Of a stretch of DNA of 64,000 nucleotides, positions 61,313 to 64,000 are shown one piece after another. Numbering within the stretch: position 1 is the first letter of the stretch; each line of letters opens with the position of its first letter. Source of the stretch: Scardovia wiggsiae F0424 (GTDB lineage Bacteria > Actinomycetota > Actinomycetes > Actinomycetales > Bifidobacteriaceae); assembly GCF_000269605.1 (NCBI RefSeq), contig NZ_AKCI01000001.1, positions 744,001 through 808,000 of the forward strand, in the 5' to 3' direction. A program made the position numbers and the translations under genes. Under the pieces are notes generated by a model, which worked only from the letters and a program-made list of their open reading frames with translations, had not been told where the DNA came from and ran no database searches.

Positions 61313-63877
61313 ATGGCTGATTTGACTGCTCCCCCCGCTGTTGTGCTCGACACGGTAACATATGTGTACAGCAATGCCGCTGCAGCTGCGCTGGACAGCA
61401 TATCGCTCTGCATACGGCAGGGCGAATGGGTCTGCCTGGTAGGCGACAACGGTTCGGGGAAAACAACATTGTCACGCATTATCGCAGGTTTGTCGCATCC
61501 GGATTCGGGGAAGGTATCACTGCTGGGGACAACGGTATATAACAGCGGCCTTGCGGATACAGGGGCGGATGCTGTCGATTTTGATGCATACTCCGCGGTG
61601 AAGAAAAAGATCAGCATAGTATTCCAGAACCCGCAGGATCAGATAGTTTCCAGTATCGTTGAGGATGATGTGGCATTCGGGCCTGAAAACCTCGGAGTAC
61701 CGTCGGATATTATTACCCAGCGTGTATATGGATGCCTTGATACAGTGGGCATGGGTACAGAGGCAGGATCGGATCCTATGGACCTTTCCGGCGGGCAGCA
61801 GCAGCGGATAACCATTGCCTCAGCGATGGCTATGGAACCGGAGATACTTATCCTTGATGAGCCAACTGCCATGATCGACCCTGCGGGAAGACAGAAACTG
61901 ATGGCGGCCCTCCGCTCGGCACACCGGCAAGGACTTACGGTCATCTTTATTACCCATAATATGGAGGAAGCTTCGCAGGCCGACCGTATCATCGCTTTAA
62001 GCCACGGATCTGTACAGTATGACGGTCCGGCAGAAAACTACTGCACCCCCTGCCCCCAGGATAGAACGGGAGGGGAAATACCGGTCAGGACTGGGCGTCC
62101 GCCGTATAGAGCACAGGGCGCTGACCCCTGTACCGCTGACGGCGATGAAGAGATAACGGATGAAGCACTAAAACCGTACGGCATTCCCGTAACCCATATC
62201 TTTACGCATAATAATACTGTCTCCTACGGCAGGCATAGCATTCCGAGGGGTACTGCCCTGCCATGCAAATCCGCCTCCTTTTCAAATGGCGCCTCCGACA
62301 TTTCAAATAATCCCGCTCCTGCAGTTGGGCTCTCGCATATCAGCTACAGGTATGCGGGCAGCAGCACTGATATCATAAACGGGCTGTCGCTCAGCATCCG
62401 TAAGGGTGAATTCGTTGCCTTATGCGGGGAAAACGGTACAGGGAAATCTACCCTCGCCATGCTTATGTGTGCTCTGGAGAAACCCCAGTCCGGGAGCGTG
62501 GCTATAGACGGTATGGATGCTTTTGCGCGCAAAAACCGTATAAAAGTCCGTTCACACATCGGGTATGTCATGCAGCATCCGGAGAACCAGCTGTTTGCCG
62601 ATACTGTAGCTGATGATATCGCATACGGCCCAGCATGCCTGGGGCTTCCTTCCGATGAGGCAGATAGGCGCGTGGACGAAATGCTGAAGCTTGTGGGGAT
62701 CGAACATCTCAGGCAGCGTTCGCCATGGGACCTCTCCGGGGGGGAACGCCGGCTCGCGGCCATAGCAGGGGTACTCGCCAATAAACCTGATATCATCGTG
62801 CTTGACGAACCGACAGTGGGCCTGGACACCCATGCGCGGGAACACATCCTTTCGATCCTGCGGAAGCTCCACAAAGAAGGAGCCACTATTGTCATCATCA
62901 CGCATTCCCTGCATGTGGCAGCCGGGAATGCTGAACGCGTAGTGCTCCTCCATCCCGGTACCGGGCCTGGGCATAGTACCGATACGGACAGGGGCACAAC
63001 GGATACGGGTACACATACACAACAGCCGCAGCCTTCAGATACCGGCCAAAAAACCGATCCGCCGCCCGGGACAGCTGCCCGCTGCACCCCGCAGGGCTCC
63101 CCTCTGTCGCGACTTGATCCTCGAACACTGATCTTATGCGCCATGGCGGTAATGGTCAGTTATTTTGCGGTCTCCAATGGTGCCATGCTGCTGTGGTCAG
63201 CAGTGGTCACGCTATCCGCAGCCGTCCTGCTGCGCGCGAATATCCGCGATCTGTGGGCAAGGCTCAAAGGGTTTATCGCCCTTTTCATTGTTATGGGAGT
63301 GCTCAATGCCCTGTTCACGCGCACAGGGCAGCCCCTTATCCGCTGGGGGGATTTCCTTATTACCACTGCCGGCGTATGGACGGCGCTGATCTATTCCATG
63401 CGGCTTATACTGATGGTCTGTATTGGCGCTCTGCTCCTTATGGCCATCCCCCCTATGCGTATGTCTGACGCTTTTGAATCGCTTATATCGCCGCTGAAAC
63501 TGTTCAATGTCCCGACCCATGATGCAGCATTCACCCTCACGCTAGGGATGCGTTTTATGCCTGTTCTCTCAAGGGAATTCCGCCACCTTCGCCATGCTCA
63601 GGCTGCACGCGGGGCATCTATAGGGTACGGGAGCCTGCGCACACAGGCAAAATCCCTGTCTTCCCTTGTTATACCGGTACTGGCTGCAGCTATCAGGCAC
63701 GCGCACCACCTGTCCGATGCACTGGATGCGCGGTGCTACACCGGCACAGCCCGCCGCTCCACGTGGCATCCGATGCATTTTACAGCCCGCGATATAACCG
63801 CAGCCGCCATCACCGCCTGTATGATCGCGGTACTGGTGCTTCTGCGCTTTGTTCCCGGCGGCATTTTCCAGATCTGA
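61313..63877 (+). CDS. Second fused ECF module: two ATPases and a T component, for riboflavin uptake
   Basis: The 854-residue protein joins ATPase 1 (about 9-250, GDNGSGKTT, LSGGQQQRITIA, LILDEPTAMIDP), ATPase 2 (about 340-555, GENGTGKST, LSGGERRLAAIA, IVLDEPTVGLD) and an EcfT-like membrane part (about 595-854, five to six helices, with Ala-Arg-Gly in QAARGASIG and LDARCYTG). The order and size match the thiamine module at 34491-37025, but the sequences differ a lot. It starts 9 bases after ribU. No strong ribosome-binding site precedes ATG 61313. A 90-residue low-complexity linker separates the two ATPases. Confidence 0.9.
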   Translation: MADLTAPPAVVLDTVTYVYSNAAAAALDSISLCIRQGEWVCLVGDNGSGKTTLSRIIAGLSHPDSGKVSLLGTTVYNSGLADTGADAVDFDAYSAVKKKISIVFQNPQDQIVSSIVEDDVAFGPENLGVPSDIITQRVYGCLDTVGMGTEAGSDPMDLSGGQQQRITIASAMAMEPEILILDEPTAMIDPAGRQKLMAALRSAHRQGLTVIFITHNMEEASQADRIIALSHGSVQYDGPAENYCTPCPQDRTGGEIPVRTGRPPYRAQGADPCTADGDEEITDEALKPYGIPVTHIFTHNNTVSYGRHSIPRGTALPCKSASFSNGASDISNNPAPAVGLSHISYRYAGSSTDIINGLSLSIRKGEFVALCGENGTGKSTLAMLMCALEKPQSGSVAIDGMDAFARKNRIKVRSHIGYVMQHPENQLFADTVADDIAYGPACLGLPSDEADRRVDEMLKLVGIEHLRQRSPWDLSGGERRLAAIAGVLANKPDIIVLDEPTVGLDTHAREHILSILRKLHKEGATIVIITHSLHVAAGNAERVVLLHPGTGPGHSTDTDRGTTDTGTHTQQPQPSDTGQKTDPPPGTAARCTPQGSPLSRLDPRTLILCAMAVMVSYFAVSNGAMLLWSAVVTLSAAVLLRANIRDLWARLKGFIALFIVMGVLNALFTRTGQPLIRWGDFLITTAGVWTALIYSMRLILMVCIGALLLMAIPPMRMSDAFESLISPLKLFNVPTHDAAFTLTLGMRFMPVLSREFRHLRHAQAARGASIGYGSLRTQAKSLSSLVIPVLAAAIRHAHHLSDALDARCYTGTARRSTWHPMHFTARDITAAAITACMIAVLVLLRFVPGGIFQI

Positions 63878-63887
63878 TTGGGGTATT

Positions 63888-63899
63888 CCCCCCCCCCCC
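63888..63899 (+). repeat. Run of 12 cytosines
   Basis: Twelve C in a row lie 11 bases after the ECF module stop and directly before an ATG at 63900. Such tracts can change length by slippage. The run is outside the ECF coding region and may reflect sequencing uncertainty. Confidence 0.6.
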
Positions 63900-64000
63900 A
63901 TGAACCTAAATGTCAATAGATTTTTAGTAGGTTTTCAAGATTTTTCCGATTCCGACCAGGAAAGCCGCTCGGAGCACTACCAGAATTGATTAACAACGGA
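63900..64000 (+). other. AT-rich right edge with possible terminator and 29-codon open frame
   Basis: AACCTA (63903-63908) and TAGGTT (63928-63933) can form a weak hairpin followed by TTCAAGATTTTT, which may end the riboflavin-uptake operon. An ATG at 63900 opens a 29-codon frame ending at 63989, with no ribosome-binding site. I cannot say if this is real. Confidence 0.3.

Noticed and set aside
62344-63144. 266-codon minus-strand open frame inside the riboflavin ECF module
   Set aside because: It lies antisense to the second ATPase domain with intact Walker motifs.

Overview
The window is a contiguous piece of an actinobacterial chromosome with no mobile element, CRISPR array or rRNA. It carries a WhiB1-type regulator beside a PdtaS-type kinase, two LytR-CpsA-Psr proteins, a glnA neighbourhood with DUF4191 and DUF3043, polyphosphate glucokinase, an actinobacterial LexA box and the eno-ftsB-DUF501-ppx order. 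GC content is moderate. Together these suggest the Bifidobacteriaceae. A Scardovia-like oral member is my guess from the GC level and the copper nitrite reductase, and it is not proven.

Layout. 1-383: end of glgB. 502-2477: two-component system. 2549-4359: LexA-boxed umuDC. 4356-6262 (minus): comF-like and HAD phosphatase genes. 6372-6857: zincin-fold protein with a lost metal site. 6913-17185: cell-envelope block with a DUF5719 protein, a giant membrane glycosyltransferase, two LCP ligases and an EccC/FtsK-like ATPase. 17275-19086: whiB1 and pdtaS, convergent. 19198-21222: hemolysin-III-like protein, greA, FKBP. 21369-31478 (minus): ychF, pth, mfd, eno, ftsB, DUF501, ppx and tRNA-Leu, a run of housekeeping genes; a candidate plus-strand ncRNA lies between pth and ychF. 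31576-34416: prolyl iminopeptidase, tRNA-Arg, anion permease. 34491-37917 (minus): TPP riboswitch, ykoE and a fused A-A-T ECF transporter. 38060-42716: DUF3043, lpd, DUF4191, glnA. 42876-51143 (minus): ligA, an ApbC/Mrp ATPase, a three-part copper nitrite reductase and an unknown 7-TM protein. 51235-57548: a large TPR protein and a membrane glycosyltransferase, divergent. 57559-60563: aminotransferase, polyphosphate glucokinase, nitroreductase-like protein. 60621-63877: FMN riboswitch, ribU and a second fused A-A-T ECF transporter.

How it works together. Two vitamin-uptake systems (thiamine/HMP and riboflavin) share one design: a riboswitch, a separate S component, and one polypeptide carrying both ATPases and the T component. 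The envelope block probably makes and attaches surface glycans. The SOS cassette is controlled by LexA. The most notable metabolic item is the ligA-apbC-nirK overlapping gene chain, whose NirK part keeps every copper and catalytic residue.

Several genes lack a Shine-Dalgarno sequence but have a TANNNT -10 box exactly 6 (or 7) bases before the start codon. This is the signature of leaderless mRNAs and was used to choose starts. All calls come from reading the sequence; no database search was possible.
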